NCBI RefSeq assembly: GCF_003287285.1
Contig: NZ_QMIG01000044.1
Coordinates: 1 to 39,707, forward strand
DNA length: 39,707 bases
From: Phytoactinopolyspora halophila
GTDB taxonomy: Bacteria; Actinomycetota; Actinomycetes; Jiangellales; Jiangellaceae
Direction: 5' to 3'
Part shown: positions 16,586 through 26,305 of the stretch, piece after piece
Position numbering within the stretch: position 1 is the first letter of the stretch
Layout of the letters: each line of letters starts with the position of its first letter
Notes under the pieces: model-generated
Database searches by the model: none
Told to the model about the DNA's origin: nothing
The model's input: the letters and a program-made list of their open reading frames with translations, nothing else
Translations under genes and position numbers: made by a program

Positions 16586-19102
16586 CATGTCGCGCATAGT
16601 CAACCATCCAAGTTGCGCTACACGCTTGGAATACTCACCGTGACCATGGCGACGCTGGCAAGCTCGTCGGCGCTCGCATACGGGCCCGAAGCCCGAAGTA
16701 ACGAGCAGCCGTCCGGTGCGAGTGACGAGCGGTCGGTCACGTTCACCCTCGCCGCGCCGCCGCATGCAGAGGGCGAAGACGGCCCGGTGCTCGCGACGGT
16801 GGTGTGCGACGGCCAGATCGTCGCCTCCGCAGAGCTCACCCTCTCCGGCAACGCCCGCGTGACCGTCCCGCTGGACGAGCACATCCCCGGACCGTGCCGG
16901 GTCGACGCCGACGTGCCCGTACGCGACGCCAGCACCCACGAGGTGACGATGACCGTGCGCGAGGACGGGGATCCGATCGAGCGCACCCGGCAGTACACCG
17001 GCGACAGTGATCCCTCCCGTCGGGTCTCCACCAGCGAATTCAACGTCGCCGGACGAGCCGAGCCCGTCGACCTCGCCGTCGACATCACGCTCGGCCGGTT
17101 GGCCGCCGACGAGGTCGGCACCGCACTGCGCGTGATGACGTTCAACATCTGGCAGGGCGGCACCCTCGATCCCACACACGGCGCCGGCATGGGCGAGCAG
17201 AACCTCGACGAGCTCGTCGAGTTCGTCCGCCGTGAGGACCCCGACGTGTTGTTCGTCGTGGAGACCTACGGGGCGGGCCAGCGCATCGAAGACGGCCTGA
17301 ACCGTGACCGCGACGACGGCCGCGAGTTCACCGGCGTCCAGATCACGAGGGAGCCGGGCCAGGACCCCGACCGGGACAATCTGTGGATGTTCACGTGGCT
17401 ACCCGTCGAGGAGATCTACGATCGCATCTCCGGTGGTGGCGTGTCGTCGTTCCACTTCGGCGGCGCGCGCCTCGGGTTGCCCGACGGCGGGCACGTGCAC
17501 GCCTTCTCGGCGTGGCTGCACCACCAGGACAGCGCACGGGCCCACGCCAACCGCGCGGCCGTCGAGGAGACGCTCGACCTGTGCCGCTACCACAGCCCGG
17601 AAGAGATCGTCGCAACCGACGAGCGCAACCGGACCCGGATGGCAATGACCGTGCTCGAGGACCGGCTGGACACCTACACCGGCAACGACGGTGCACCGGT
17701 GATCATCGGCGGGGACTTCAACACGCTGTCGCATCTGGACTGGAACGAGCAGTCCGCCGACGCCTTCGGCCACGGCGGCCTGGTCCTGGACTGGCCGGTC
17801 ACCCGGATGTTCGCCGACGCCGGATTCACCGACACCTACCGGTGGGCCTACCCGGACGCGGGCCGGTATCCGGGCTCCACGATGGACCCCGCACGTGGCG
17901 AACTGTTCGCGCCCGGCCGTATCGACTACATCCTCACCCGCGGCGACGACGTACGTGTCCTGGACTCGGCCACCCGTACCGAGCGGCTGCCCGGCCAGCA
18001 GGGCTCGGCACTCGACGACCGGTTCGCCTTCTACTCCGATCACGCGGCCGTGATGACCGATCTGGTGATCCGCGGCGGCGGGCCCGGCACCGAAAGCGAC
18101 CGGTATCGAGAGCGTGTACCGCTCGCGGACGAGCCGGTAAACCCCGACGCGACCTGGCCCGACGAGCCCGAGGGCATCCGTGTGCCCGCGGGCGAGCTCA
18201 CCGCGGTTGCGTCGACGGAGGACGAGTTCCGGGAAGCCGGCAACGCCGTCGACGGGGACATCCGCTCCTATTGGCACTCCAGCACCTCCCCCGTGGAGGA
18301 GCTGCCCCACCAGATCACCGTGGATATGCAGCGTGTACGCCACCTGTCCGCGCTGCGATACCAGCCACGGTTCAACAGCGCACCGGGCACGATCCTCCGG
18401 GCGACCTTACAGGCCAGCCGCGACGGCTCAGACTACACGGATGTCGCCGAGGTGGACTGGGACCGCACCCGGTTGCCGAAAGACGTCGATCTCGACGGCG
18501 TCAGCGCCCGCTACCTGCGCCTGACGATCGAACGCGGTAGCGGCGGGGACCTGTCGTCCGCCGCGCAGCTCATCCCGTACGAGACGCGGAGCACCGGGCC
18601 GCCGGCCGAGGTGCCGGGCCCGCCCAGCGACGAACCGGGCCCACCCGAGGTGCCGGGAGCCCCGCCGTTCACCGACAGCCAGGACGTGGTGGTCACCACC
18701 CAGACGTTCCACTCCGACTGTGCCCGCGGCTACACCGAGGCCGGCACCTGGCACCCGAGCAGCCTGCTCGGTCACGACGGTTCGTACACCCGGTACAGCA
18801 ACGTCCCGGACTCGACGGCAACGTGGACACCGGAGATTCCCCGGGACGGCGAGTACGACGTGTTCGTGTGGTGGCCGGATCATCCGACGGCGACGAACTC
18901 CGCCACCTATACCGTCGACGGAGCCGGCCCGGCCGAGGACGTCACGACCGATCCGGCCGATGGCATGGGTGAATGGCAGCTCCTCGGACGGTGGCCGTTC
19001 GAGGCCGGCACCAGCGGCGACGTCACGCTGACCGTGGGCTCGGGCTACCACCGCACCGACGCCGTCCGTTTCCGTCCAGTGCAGCACGATCCGCGCCCCT
19101 GA
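16583..19102 (+). CDS. Secreted endonuclease/exonuclease/phosphatase-family protein with discoidin and golvesin-like domains
   Basis: An 839-residue exported protein. In order: signal peptide (about 1-33); a beta-rich region (50-175); an EEP catalytic domain (about 182-500) with Asn188 (MTFNIWQGG), Glu227 (DVLFVVETYG), Asp378/Asn380 (IIGGDFNTLS) and Asp486/His487 (YSDHAAV); a discoidin-like F5/8 type C domain (about 540-675); a Pro-rich linker; and a golvesin C-terminal-like sandwich (about 705-836, ARGYTEAGTWHPSSL, TVGSGYHRTDAVRF). The catalytic Asn/Glu/Asp/His set is complete, so a metal-dependent phosphodiesterase, nuclease or sphingomyelinase-like activity is plausible. The two accessory domains suggest carbohydrate or surface binding. 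It heads the plus-strand arm, 68 bp before the first permease. No strong ribosome-binding site precedes ATG 16583, so the message may be leaderless. Confidence 0.88.
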   Translation: MHVAHSQPSKLRYTLGILTVTMATLASSSALAYGPEARSNEQPSGASDERSVTFTLAAPPHAEGEDGPVLATVVCDGQIVASAELTLSGNARVTVPLDEHIPGPCRVDADVPVRDASTHEVTMTVREDGDPIERTRQYTGDSDPSRRVSTSEFNVAGRAEPVDLAVDITLGRLAADEVGTALRVMTFNIWQGGTLDPTHGAGMGEQNLDELVEFVRREDPDVLFVVETYGAGQRIEDGLNRDRDDGREFTGVQITREPGQDPDRDNLWMFTWLPVEEIYDRISGGGVSSFHFGGARLGLPDGGHVHAFSAWLHHQDSARAHANRAAVEETLDLCRYHSPEEIVATDERNRTRMAMTVLEDRLDTYTGNDGAPVIIGGDFNTLSHLDWNEQSADAFGHGGLVLDWPVTRMFADAGFTDTYRWAYPDAGRYPGSTMDPARGELFAPGRIDYILTRGDDVRVLDSATRTERLPGQQGSALDDRFAFYSDHAAVMTDLVIRGGGPGTESDRYRERVPLADEPVNPDATWPDEPEGIRVPAGELTAVASTEDEFREAGNAVDGDIRSYWHSSTSPVEELPHQITVDMQRVRHLSALRYQPRFNSAPGTILRATLQASRDGSDYTDVAEVDWDRTRLPKDVDLDGVSARYLRLTIERGSGGDLSSAAQLIPYETRSTGPPAEVPGPPSDEPGPPEVPGAPPFTDSQDVVVTTQTFHSDCARGYTEAGTWHPSSLLGHDGSYTRYSNVPDSTATWTPEIPRDGEYDVFVWWPDHPTATNSATYTVDGAGPAEDVTTDPADGMGEWQLLGRWPFEAGTSGDVTLTVGSGYHRTDAVRFRPVQHDPRP

Positions 19103-19170
19103 CGGCGTCCAGGCGTGCGAACCGGGCGTGCGAACCGGGCCCTGACGATCGGCGAAAGGAGAGGCCACGA

Positions 19171-20166
19171 GTGCTGGGGTATATGACGCGCCGGGTCCTC
19201 ATCATGGTGCCAACCCTGTTCGTGATCTCGATCATCTCGTTCGCCATCATCCAGCTTCCTCCGGGCGACTACCTGACGACGATGGTTGCCGAGATGGAGG
19301 CGCAGGGCAACGAGATCGACGAGGCCCAGCTCGATGCCCTGCGGGAGCGTTACGGGCTGGGCGAGTCGTTCTTCACCCAGTACTACAGGTGGATCACCAA
19401 CGTCGTGTTCCACCTGGACTTCGGCCATTCCTTCGACTGGAATCGCCCCGTGTCGGGCCTCGTCGGCGACCGCCTGGCGCTGACCGTGGGGCTGTCCATC
19501 GCCACGATCCTGTTCATCTGGATCGTGGCGTTTCCCATCGGCGTCTACTCCGCGATGCGCCAGCACTCGGTCGGCGACTATGCGTTCACGATGGTCGGGT
19601 TCATCGGCCTGGCGGTCCCGAACTTCATGATCGCGCTGGTGTTGATGTGGATCGGCCTGCGATATTTCGGGCAGAGTCCGGGTGGCATCGTCTCCCCCGA
19701 ATACGCCGACGCCGCGTGGAACCTCGGCAAGGTGCTCGACGTGTTGGGTCACCTGTGGGTACCGATTGTCGTCTGGGGCACCGCCGGCACGGCCGGCCTG
19801 ATCCGGATCCTGCGCAACAACCTTCTGGACGAGCTGCGCAAGCCGTACGTCGTCGCCGCTCGGGCCCGTGGCGTGCCCGAGACGCGGCTGACCGTGAAGT
19901 ATCCGCTGCGGGTGGCGCTCAACCCGTTCTTCTCGACCATCGGCTGGATCCTGGCCTCGCTGATCGGCGCCGACGCCATCGTGTCGCGGGTGCTCAACCT
20001 CGACACGACCGGCCCGTTGCTGCTGCGGGCTCTGATGGCCCAGGACATGTATCTCGCCGGCTCCCTGATCCTGATCAGCGCCGTGCTCGTCGTCCTCGGC
20101 ACGCTGCTCTCGGATCTGTTGCTCGGCTGGCTCGATCCACGTGTCCGGTTCCGGTACGGACGTTAG
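19171..20166 (+). CDS. ABC transporter permease, DppB/OppB type
   Basis: A 331-residue inner-membrane permease of the peptide/nickel/opine family (BPD_transp_1). The N-terminal signature MTRRVLIMVPTLFVISIISF and PPGDYLTTMVAEME is typical, and about six membrane helices can be traced. The EAA loop that contacts the ATPase reads LRKPYVVAARARGVPETRLT, followed by PLRVALNPFFSTIGW. The start GTG 19171 is chosen because AAGGAG lies 9 nt upstream (19156-19161). It is 19 bp from the second permease gene, with which it forms the translocation pore for the binding protein encoded at 14552-16513. Confidence 0.93.
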   Translation: MLGYMTRRVLIMVPTLFVISIISFAIIQLPPGDYLTTMVAEMEAQGNEIDEAQLDALRERYGLGESFFTQYYRWITNVVFHLDFGHSFDWNRPVSGLVGDRLALTVGLSIATILFIWIVAFPIGVYSAMRQHSVGDYAFTMVGFIGLAVPNFMIALVLMWIGLRYFGQSPGGIVSPEYADAAWNLGKVLDVLGHLWVPIVVWGTAGTAGLIRILRNNLLDELRKPYVVAARARGVPETRLTVKYPLRVALNPFFSTIGWILASLIGADAIVSRVLNLDTTGPLLLRALMAQDMYLAGSLILISAVLVVLGTLLSDLLLGWLDPRVRFRYGR

Positions 20167-20185
20167 TGAGGGGTGGCTCGACACC

Positions 20186-21349
20186 ATGGCACGAGAGATC
20201 GCAGGTAGCGCCGATCCGGCCGACGATTCTGGCCTCACCTCCGGACGTGACCCAGCCGGGGACGAGCAAGAGGTATCTGTCGCCCCGCAGTGGAAGCTCG
20301 TGTGGTGGAGCTTCAAGCGTCACCGCATGGCACTTGTCGGCGGGATCATCACGATCTTCATCTACCTGGTCGCCCTCTTCGCCGGATTCCTCGCCCCATA
20401 CAGCAATGATTCCTTCGACTCGGAGTACGCCTACGCCCCGCCTCAGCGGCTGCACGTCGTCGACGACGGCGAGTGGGGTCTGCATGTCCACGGTTACCGG
20501 GCCGAACAGGATCCGGAGACGCTCGAACTGTCCTGGGAGATCGACGAGAGCCAGAAGATACCGGTCGGGCTGTTCGTCCGCGGCGAGGAGTACGAACTCT
20601 TCGGACTGATCACGTGGGACCGGCATCTGATCGGACCGAAAGATTACGACGGTCCGCCGATGTACCTGCTCGGCGCCGACGAGCTCGGCCACGACATGCT
20701 CTCCCGGATCATTCACGGCACGGCCGTGTCGATGTCCATCGGCCTGGTCGGCGTGATTCTTAGCTTCTTGCTCGGCGTCGTCCTCGGGGGCATCTCGGGC
20801 TACTTCGGCGGCTGGGTCGACAACCTCATCCAGCGGATCACCGAGTTCGTCATCTCGATTCCGACCATTCCCCTCTGGATGGGGCTGATGGCCGCCATCC
20901 CGTCGCACTGGGGACCACTCCAGCGATACTTCGCTCTCACCGTGATCCTTTCCCTGATCAGCTGGGCCGGGCTGGGCCGGGAGGTCCGCGGCAAGTTCTA
21001 CGCGGTGCGCGACGAGGAATTCGTGATGGCGGCGACCGTCGACGGCGCGAGCCAGCCCCGGATCATCTTCCGGCACATGCTGCCGTCGTTCACCAGCCAC
21101 ATCATCGCGAACATGTCGCTGGCGATCCCGGCCATGATCCTCGCCGAGACTGCCCTGTCGTTCATCGGCATCGGCCTCCAGGAACCCACCGTGAGCTGGG
21201 GCGTGCTGCTGGAAGAGGCGCAGAGCATCCGGGTTCTCGAGTCCGCGCCGTGGATGATGCTGCCGGGAGTCGCCGTGATCGTCGCCGTGCTGTCACTGAA
21301 CTTCTTCGGTGACGGGCTACGCGATGCGGCCGACCCGTACAAGAGCTAG
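20186..21349 (+). CDS. ABC transporter permease, DppC/YejE-like type with external insert
   Basis: A 387-residue permease. After a cytoplasmic N-terminus comes one membrane helix (about 50-70, IITIFIYLVALFAGFLAPYS). Next is an extracytoplasmic insert of roughly 90 residues containing IPVGLFVRGEEYELFGL and DRHLIGPKDYDG, before the conserved YLLGADELGHDMLSRI. Such an insert is known from YejE-like permeases and is absent from plain DppC. The EAA loop reads RDEEFVMAATVDGASQPRII. The C-terminal segment LNFFGDGLRDAADPYKS is typical of the family. ATG 20186 has a GAGGGGTGG stretch upstream. The partner permease is immediately upstream and the fused ATPase follows after 69 bp. Confidence 0.93.
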   Translation: MAREIAGSADPADDSGLTSGRDPAGDEQEVSVAPQWKLVWWSFKRHRMALVGGIITIFIYLVALFAGFLAPYSNDSFDSEYAYAPPQRLHVVDDGEWGLHVHGYRAEQDPETLELSWEIDESQKIPVGLFVRGEEYELFGLITWDRHLIGPKDYDGPPMYLLGADELGHDMLSRIIHGTAVSMSIGLVGVILSFLLGVVLGGISGYFGGWVDNLIQRITEFVISIPTIPLWMGLMAAIPSHWGPLQRYFALTVILSLISWAGLGREVRGKFYAVRDEEFVMAATVDGASQPRIIFRHMLPSFTSHIIANMSLAIPAMILAETALSFIGIGLQEPTVSWGVLLEEAQSIRVLESAPWMMLPGVAVIVAVLSLNFFGDGLRDAADPYKS

Positions 21350-21418
21350 CGGACGAGCACCGGAGACGAACCAGAGCACGTAGCAGCGACGACCCAGAGA
21401 CGGCCAGGGAGAGCATCG

Positions 21419-23665
21419 ATGCAACCGACCCACCCCTACCCGGCAGCACCACAGACCTCCGTGGCCGCAGAGCCCGGCCCGCCCGCGCCGGGAGAGCCAC
21501 TGCTGCGGATCGAAGACCTGCGGACACACTTCTTCACCGACGAAGGAGTCGTGAAAGCCGTCGACGGGATGGACCTGACCGTGCCCAGCGGCAAGACCGT
21601 CTGCGTCGTGGGCGAGTCCGGCTGCGGCAAGTCGATCACGGCCCGTTCGATTCTCCAGCTCGTCGACCAGCCGGGCCGGATCGTCGGCGGTGCGGTCTAC
21701 TGGCGATCGGGCACGCGCCCGTGGACGGATCTCGCCACGCTCGACGCGACTGGCGAGGAGATCCGCCAGATCCGGGGCGACGAGATCGGCATGGTCTTCC
21801 AGGAGCCGATGGCCTCACTGTCGCCGATGTACACCGTGGGTGCCCAGCTCAGCGAGACGTTGCGGCTGCACCGGGGCCTGAACAAGGCCGAGGCCCGCGA
21901 GAAGGGCATCGAGCTGCTCCGCAGGGTCGGTATCCCACGGCCGGAGCGGCGCTTCGACAGCTACTCGTTCCAGCTGTCCGGTGGCATGTGCCAGCGAGTC
22001 ATGATCGCGATCGCGCTGTCCTGCGATCCGGCGCTGCTCATCGCCGACGAGCCGACCACGGCGCTCGACGTGACGACACAGGCACGGATCATCGATCTGC
22101 TGAAGAACCTGCAAGAGCAGAACGGCATGGCGATGGTTTTCATCACCCACGACCTCGGCGTGGTGGCCGAGATCGCCGACGAGGTCACGGTCATGTATCT
22201 CGGCACGGTCGCCGAACACGGCACCGTCGACGAGATTTTCGGCAATCCCAAGCACCCGTACACCCGGGCGCTCCTCAGCTCGATCCCCACCATGCGGGGT
22301 GTGCGGAGCGGCGGTTCGGCCCGGCAGCGGCTCACCGCCATCCGGGGCATGGTGCCGCACCCGCAGAACCGCCCCACCGGGTGTCCCTTTCACACCCGGT
22401 GCGAGCTGGCCATCCCGGGCACGTGCGACACCGAAGCACCGCCCGTGGCCCGGTTCGACAGCGCGGGGCACCTCGCGTACTGCCACCTCTTCACGGAACC
22501 GGCAGAGCGGCGCGAGCTTCACACCCAGGCGACGCCGTCCGCGCCCGTCTCCGTCATCGAGCCCGAAGTCGCCGTCATTGAGCCTGACCATGAACCGGAA
22601 CAACACGAGCCGGACCATGAGACCCACCCGCGCACCCCGGCACGCTCGCAGGGGCAGCCGCTGCTCGACGTCCAGGACCTCACCATGCACTTCCCGCTGA
22701 GGACCGGCTTGTCCCGACGAGCTCGCACCGTTGTCCGGGCCGTCGACGGCGTCGATCTGACCATCCACCCCGGGGAGACGCTGGGCCTGGTCGGCGAGTC
22801 GGGCTGCGGGAAGACCACGCTCGGCCGCTGCATCGCCCGCCTGCTTGAACCCACGAGCGGGCACATCTACTACCGCACCGACGACGGTGACCAGGTCGAC
22901 CTCACGCGCCTGCGCCGTCGCGAGCTGCACGCGTACCGCCAGCAGATCCGCGTGATCTTCCAGGATCCCTACTCATCGCTGAACCCCCGGATGACGTTGG
23001 GGCAGATCATCGGCGAGCCGTTGCGGGTGAACCGGCTGGCCCGCGGCTCCGAGCTGGAGGACCGGGTAGCCGACATGCTGTCCCGCGTCGGCCTGCGCCC
23101 CGAGTACATCCGCCGCTACCCGCACGCGTTCTCCGGTGGAGAACGCCAGCGCATCAACATCGCCCGCGCGCTCGTCACCAACCCGCGCCTGGTCATCGCC
23201 GACGAGGCCGTATCCGCTCTCGACGTCTCGGTACGCGCACAGATCCTCAATCTGCTCGTCGACCTTCAGGCCGAGCTCGATCTCACGTACCTGTTCGTCT
23301 CGCACGACCTGTCGGTGGTCGAACACATCAGTGATCGGGTCACCGTCATGTACCTGGGCAACGTCGTGGAATCGGCGGACACGTCCGATCTGTACCGCCA
23401 GCCGCACCACCCGTACACCGAGGCCCTGATGAGTGCGGTGCCCTTGCCCGACCCGGGGCTGCGCACCGCCCGGCACCGCACGCAGATACCCGACGACCTG
23501 CCGGACCCCACGAATCCACCGCCGGGTTGCCCGTTTCACCCCCGCTGTCCGCACGTCCGTCCGGACCGATGCCGGGCCGAGATTCCCGAGCTCCGCCGTA
23601 CCGGAGACCAGCGCCTCGCGGCCTGCCACCATTCGGAGTCCCTCACGCTGACCGGCGTTTCGTGA
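21419..23665 (+). CDS. Fused double ABC ATPase (DppD-DppF type)
   Basis: A 748-residue fusion of the two ATPases that usually occur as separate Dpp/Opp subunits. Half 1 (about 20-365) has Walker [14 protein letters not shown], signature [12 protein letters not shown], Walker [14 protein letters not shown] and the C-terminal oligopeptide motif [11 protein letters not shown]. Half 2 (about 415-748) has [37 protein letters not shown] and [11 protein letters not shown]. They are joined by a Glu/His/Pro-rich linker (about 378-410, with [14 protein letters not shown]). In half 2 the usual Pro of the ADEP motif is Ala, a known variant in DppF-like subunits. It powers the transporter made with the permeases at 19171-21349 and the binding protein at 14552-16513. 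The start ATG 21419 has AGGGAGAG just upstream. Confidence 0.94.
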   Translation: MQPTHPYPAAPQTSVAAEPGPPAPGEPLLRIEDLRTHFFTDEGVVKAVDGMDLTVPSGKTVCVVGESGCGKSITARSILQLVDQPGRIVGGAVYWRSGTRPWTDLATLDATGEEIRQIRGDEIGMVFQEPMASLSPMYTVGAQLSETLRLHRGLNKAEAREKGIELLRRVGIPRPERRFDSYSFQLSGGMCQRVMIAIALSCDPALLIADEPTTALDVTTQARIIDLLKNLQEQNGMAMVFITHDLGVVAEIADEVTVMYLGTVAEHGTVDEIFGNPKHPYTRALLSSIPTMRGVRSGGSARQRLTAIRGMVPHPQNRPTGCPFHTRCELAIPGTCDTEAPPVARFDSAGHLAYCHLFTEPAERRELHTQATPSAPVSVIEPEVAVIEPDHEPEQHEPDHETHPRTPARSQGQPLLDVQDLTMHFPLRTGLSRRARTVVRAVDGVDLTIHPGETLGLVGESGCGKTTLGRCIARLLEPTSGHIYYRTDDGDQVDLTRLRRRELHAYRQQIRVIFQDPYSSLNPRMTLGQIIGEPLRVNRLARGSELEDRVADMLSRVGLRPEYIRRYPHAFSGGERQRINIARALVTNPRLVIADEAVSALDVSVRAQILNLLVDLQAELDLTYLFVSHDLSVVEHISDRVTVMYLGNVVESADTSDLYRQPHHPYTEALMSAVPLPDPGLRTARHRTQIPDDLPDPTNPPPGCPFHPRCPHVRPDRCRAEIPELRRTGDQRLAACHHSESLTLTGVS

Positions 23666-23744
23666 CGCCATACGCACCGCGCGACGGATCCCTCGCACGC
23701 CGGTTCGGTGCGCCGCCGACGCGCAGCCGGTGCTCTAAGCCCTC

Positions 23745-23773
23745 TTGAGCAATCCCGACACTCCCACTAAAGT
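23745..23773 (+). promoter_or_regulatory. Candidate promoter of the beta-propeller gene
   Basis: TTGAGC (23745-23750) and TAAAGT (23768-23773) are separated by exactly 17 nt, matching a housekeeping-type promoter. Transcription would start near 23780, upstream of the dyad at 23795-23818. The surrounding 100 bp are clearly AT-richer than the genes. Confidence 0.4.
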
Positions 23774-23794
23774 GACCGAAACTATTAATAGACG

Positions 23795-23818
23795 CACACT
23801 TAATCGAATATAAGTGTG
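23795..23818. promoter_or_regulatory. Perfect 8-bp dyad, candidate operator
   Basis: CACACTTA (23795-23802) and TAAGTGTG (23811-23818) are perfect inverted repeats separated by 8 AT-rich bases. The site lies just downstream of the predicted promoter and 46 bp before the ATG at 23865, a typical position for a repressor. The local IclR protein or an unlinked regulator could bind it. Confidence 0.45.
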
Positions 23819-23864
23819 TCCGTTTAGGTCACAGCGCACCGGGAAGCCGACGGAGGAGATCGTC

Positions 23865-26243
23865 ATGTGGATCGAAACGAAGGGCCTGAGCCGCAGGAGC
23901 CTGCTGGCCGCAGCAGCGTCGTCCCTGCTGGTTCCGGCCGCCGCCAGCACGGGCGTTGCGGCATCACCCGCTCGCTCCGGGACGGCCGGCTCTGCCGGTC
24001 CACTCCTGACGCGCAGCGAGGGCGGCGAGCCCGTGTCGCTAGGCTCCCCGCTCACCGACGTCAACATGGTCGGAGCCCAGGTCTTCACCCGCAACGACGG
24101 CGTCCCCATGCTGTGCGGCGTCACCAGCGGGTCTCCAGCCAGCGTCTCGGGTGTCGACGCCCGAACCGGCGAACTCCTCTTCAGCGAGCCCCTGCCGGGC
24201 GCCAGCGGATCGTACGGCGCGATCGTCGGCCCCGACGGGCTCGTCTACCTCGGGTCGCAGTCGAACGGCCTGCTGTTCCGGGTCGATCCGAGCGACGGCA
24301 CCGTGGAGGAACTCGGCCGTCCACTCGCCGGCGAGACCTACGTGTGGGAGCTCGTCGTCGGCGACGACGGCCAGCTTTTCGGCGTGACCTATCCGGGAGC
24401 ACGGCTGTTCCGATACAACCCGGAAACCGGCGACGTCCACGACTACGGCTCCGTCGTGTCCGATACCAAGTACGCCCGGGCGGTTGAGGCCACCGGCGGC
24501 TCCGTCTACGTCGGCACCTCGCGGGGCGTGCACCTCCTCCGCGTCGACCCGGGCACGGGAGACATCCGCGAACTCGGCCTTCCCGACGGCGTCGAGGCGG
24601 GCGACGTCGGCACGTCCGTCTGGGAGGTCAACGCCTCCGGCGGGTTGCTGTATGTACGCCTCGGCGACGACATCAAGTACTCGCCGCTCTACGCCTTCGA
24701 CCCGTCCACCGAGGAATGGATCGCCAGCCTCGACAACGTCGCCGGCCTGCACATGGCCGAGCCCGGCCCCGACGGGCGCGTCTACGTCATGCACGACAAC
24801 GAGCTGACCGGATGGGACCCGCACACCGGCGAAACCACGAGCACCGGCCTGCTGTACCCCGGCCGGGTGTGGAACTACCGCGGCGTCGGCTGGGTCGAGC
24901 TCGACGACCCCGACTGGCCCGGCCAGACCCTCACCGGATGGTTCTGGCGCGGAGAGATGTGGCGGTACAACCCGCAGACCGGCCAGCACTCGATGACCGA
25001 CGGGGCCACCGTGCCGGGCGAGCCGCGAGATGTCCTCTCCCTGGTCACGACGCACGACGGTGCGGTGCTCGCCGGCGGTTTCCTCGCCGGATTCGCCCGT
25101 GTCGACCCGGACGACGCCACCACCGACTTCAACCGGTTCTCGCAGACCGAATCCCTGCTCGACGACGGCGAGTCGGTGTGGGTCGGCGCCTACCCCGATG
25201 CCCGCGGCTACCAGTACGACCCGGACGAGCCGTGGAACAGCTCCGAGTACTCGCCGGGACCGCCAGGGACGCCGGAGAACCCCGTCAAGATCTGGGACCT
25301 GAAGGGACACGACGACCCCCAGGACCGGGTGTTCGCGATCGCGCGCGCCGGCCAGTACATCGTCGCCGGAACCGGCCCGGCCGGGCCCACCTTCGGCGGT
25401 GCCCTCGTGGTGCACGACACCGAGGCCGACGACTACCGGGTCACCGCCGCCGAGCTGGGCGATCGGGCGGTCTGCGACCTAGCTGTCGACGGCGGCGTGG
25501 TCTACGCCGGCACCTGGATTCACGGCGGATCTGGCGCCCCCGAGCCGCCGGAGACCGAAGGCAACCTCTTCGCGTACGATCCCGGCAGCGACCAGATCCT
25601 CTGGTCGGCCACGCCCGTTCCCGGTGCCGCATCGTACGCCGGGGTGCACATCGACCGGGACGGCTTGCTGTGGACGATCGCCGATACGACGCTGGCCGAG
25701 ATCGACCCGGAGACCGGCGAGGCCATCCGCACCGTCGAGCTGGGTGACCGGCCAGCTGGCGGGCGCACCTTCCCGAACACGGTGGCCATCCTGCGCGAGG
25801 CTCCTGATGCCCCGGCGCTCTACGTGAAGTCGGCGGGCCGGCTGTGGCGGGTCTGGACCCGTACCGGAGCCGTCGAGGACCTCGGCCTCTCCGGATACCG
25901 GCTGTTCACCGTGCTGCCGGATGGTTCGCTCGTGCTCGCGGACGCCGAGGAGCTCTTCCGGTGGGACCCGCCCGCGTACGACGAGTCCGGCCCCACCATC
26001 TCGGTGACATCGAAGCGCCACGGCGGCGAGTGGATCGAACGGATCGTCATCGAGGCGGAGGACACCGGCGGATCTGGCCTGTGGGAGGTGCGCTACCGGC
26101 TGCGCGGTGGGGACTGGACCGAGTACACCGGGCCGATCGCCGTGTCACGGCCCGGCCGGCACCACATCGAGGTCACCGCCGTCGATGGCGCAGGGAACGA
26201 GACGACAGACACGCAGCGCGTGCTGGTCCGGCCGAACAGGTGA
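23865..26243 (+). CDS. Tat-exported beta-propeller protein with C-terminal Ig-like domain
   Basis: A 792-residue exported protein. The N-terminus has a twin-arginine signal (LSRRSLLAAAASSLLVPAAA). Residues about 50-690 carry many beta-propeller blades built on a recurring pattern of Asp-Pro-x-Thr-Gly followed by a Gly-rich strand, for example VDPSDGTVEELG, YNPETGDVHDYG, VDPGTGDIRELG and WDPHTGETTSTG. The last 90 residues (GGSGLWEVRYRLRGGDW, RHHIEVTAVDGAGNETTD) form an Ig-like module of the OmpL47 type. No catalytic residues can be assigned; possible roles are binding, or lyase or hydrolase activity on a polymer. The start ATG 23865 has GGAGGAG 6 nt upstream. It has its own promoter region 199 bp after the ATPase gene but probably belongs to the same locus. 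Confidence 0.8.
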   Translation: MWIETKGLSRRSLLAAAASSLLVPAAASTGVAASPARSGTAGSAGPLLTRSEGGEPVSLGSPLTDVNMVGAQVFTRNDGVPMLCGVTSGSPASVSGVDARTGELLFSEPLPGASGSYGAIVGPDGLVYLGSQSNGLLFRVDPSDGTVEELGRPLAGETYVWELVVGDDGQLFGVTYPGARLFRYNPETGDVHDYGSVVSDTKYARAVEATGGSVYVGTSRGVHLLRVDPGTGDIRELGLPDGVEAGDVGTSVWEVNASGGLLYVRLGDDIKYSPLYAFDPSTEEWIASLDNVAGLHMAEPGPDGRVYVMHDNELTGWDPHTGETTSTGLLYPGRVWNYRGVGWVELDDPDWPGQTLTGWFWRGEMWRYNPQTGQHSMTDGATVPGEPRDVLSLVTTHDGAVLAGGFLAGFARVDPDDATTDFNRFSQTESLLDDGESVWVGAYPDARGYQYDPDEPWNSSEYSPGPPGTPENPVKIWDLKGHDDPQDRVFAIARAGQYIVAGTGPAGPTFGGALVVHDTEADDYRVTAAELGDRAVCDLAVDGGVVYAGTWIHGGSGAPEPPETEGNLFAYDPGSDQILWSATPVPGAASYAGVHIDRDGLLWTIADTTLAEIDPETGEAIRTVELGDRPAGGRTFPNTVAILREAPDAPALYVKSAGRLWRVWTRTGAVEDLGLSGYRLFTVLPDGSLVLADAEELFRWDPPAYDESGPTISVTSKRHGGEWIERIVIEAEDTGGSGLWEVRYRLRGGDWTEYTGPIAVSRPGRHHIEVTAVDGAGNETTDTQRVLVRPNR

Positions 26244-26305
26244 CGATCGGCTGACACGCGGCGAGCCACGGCACGTCCACTCGTTGCGGACGCCCGCTCC
26301 AAAAG

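Noticed and set aside
19045-20316. 423-codon open frame opposite the first permease
   Set aside because: Very rich in His, Asp, Arg and Gln with no hydrophobic core; mirror of membrane-helix codons.
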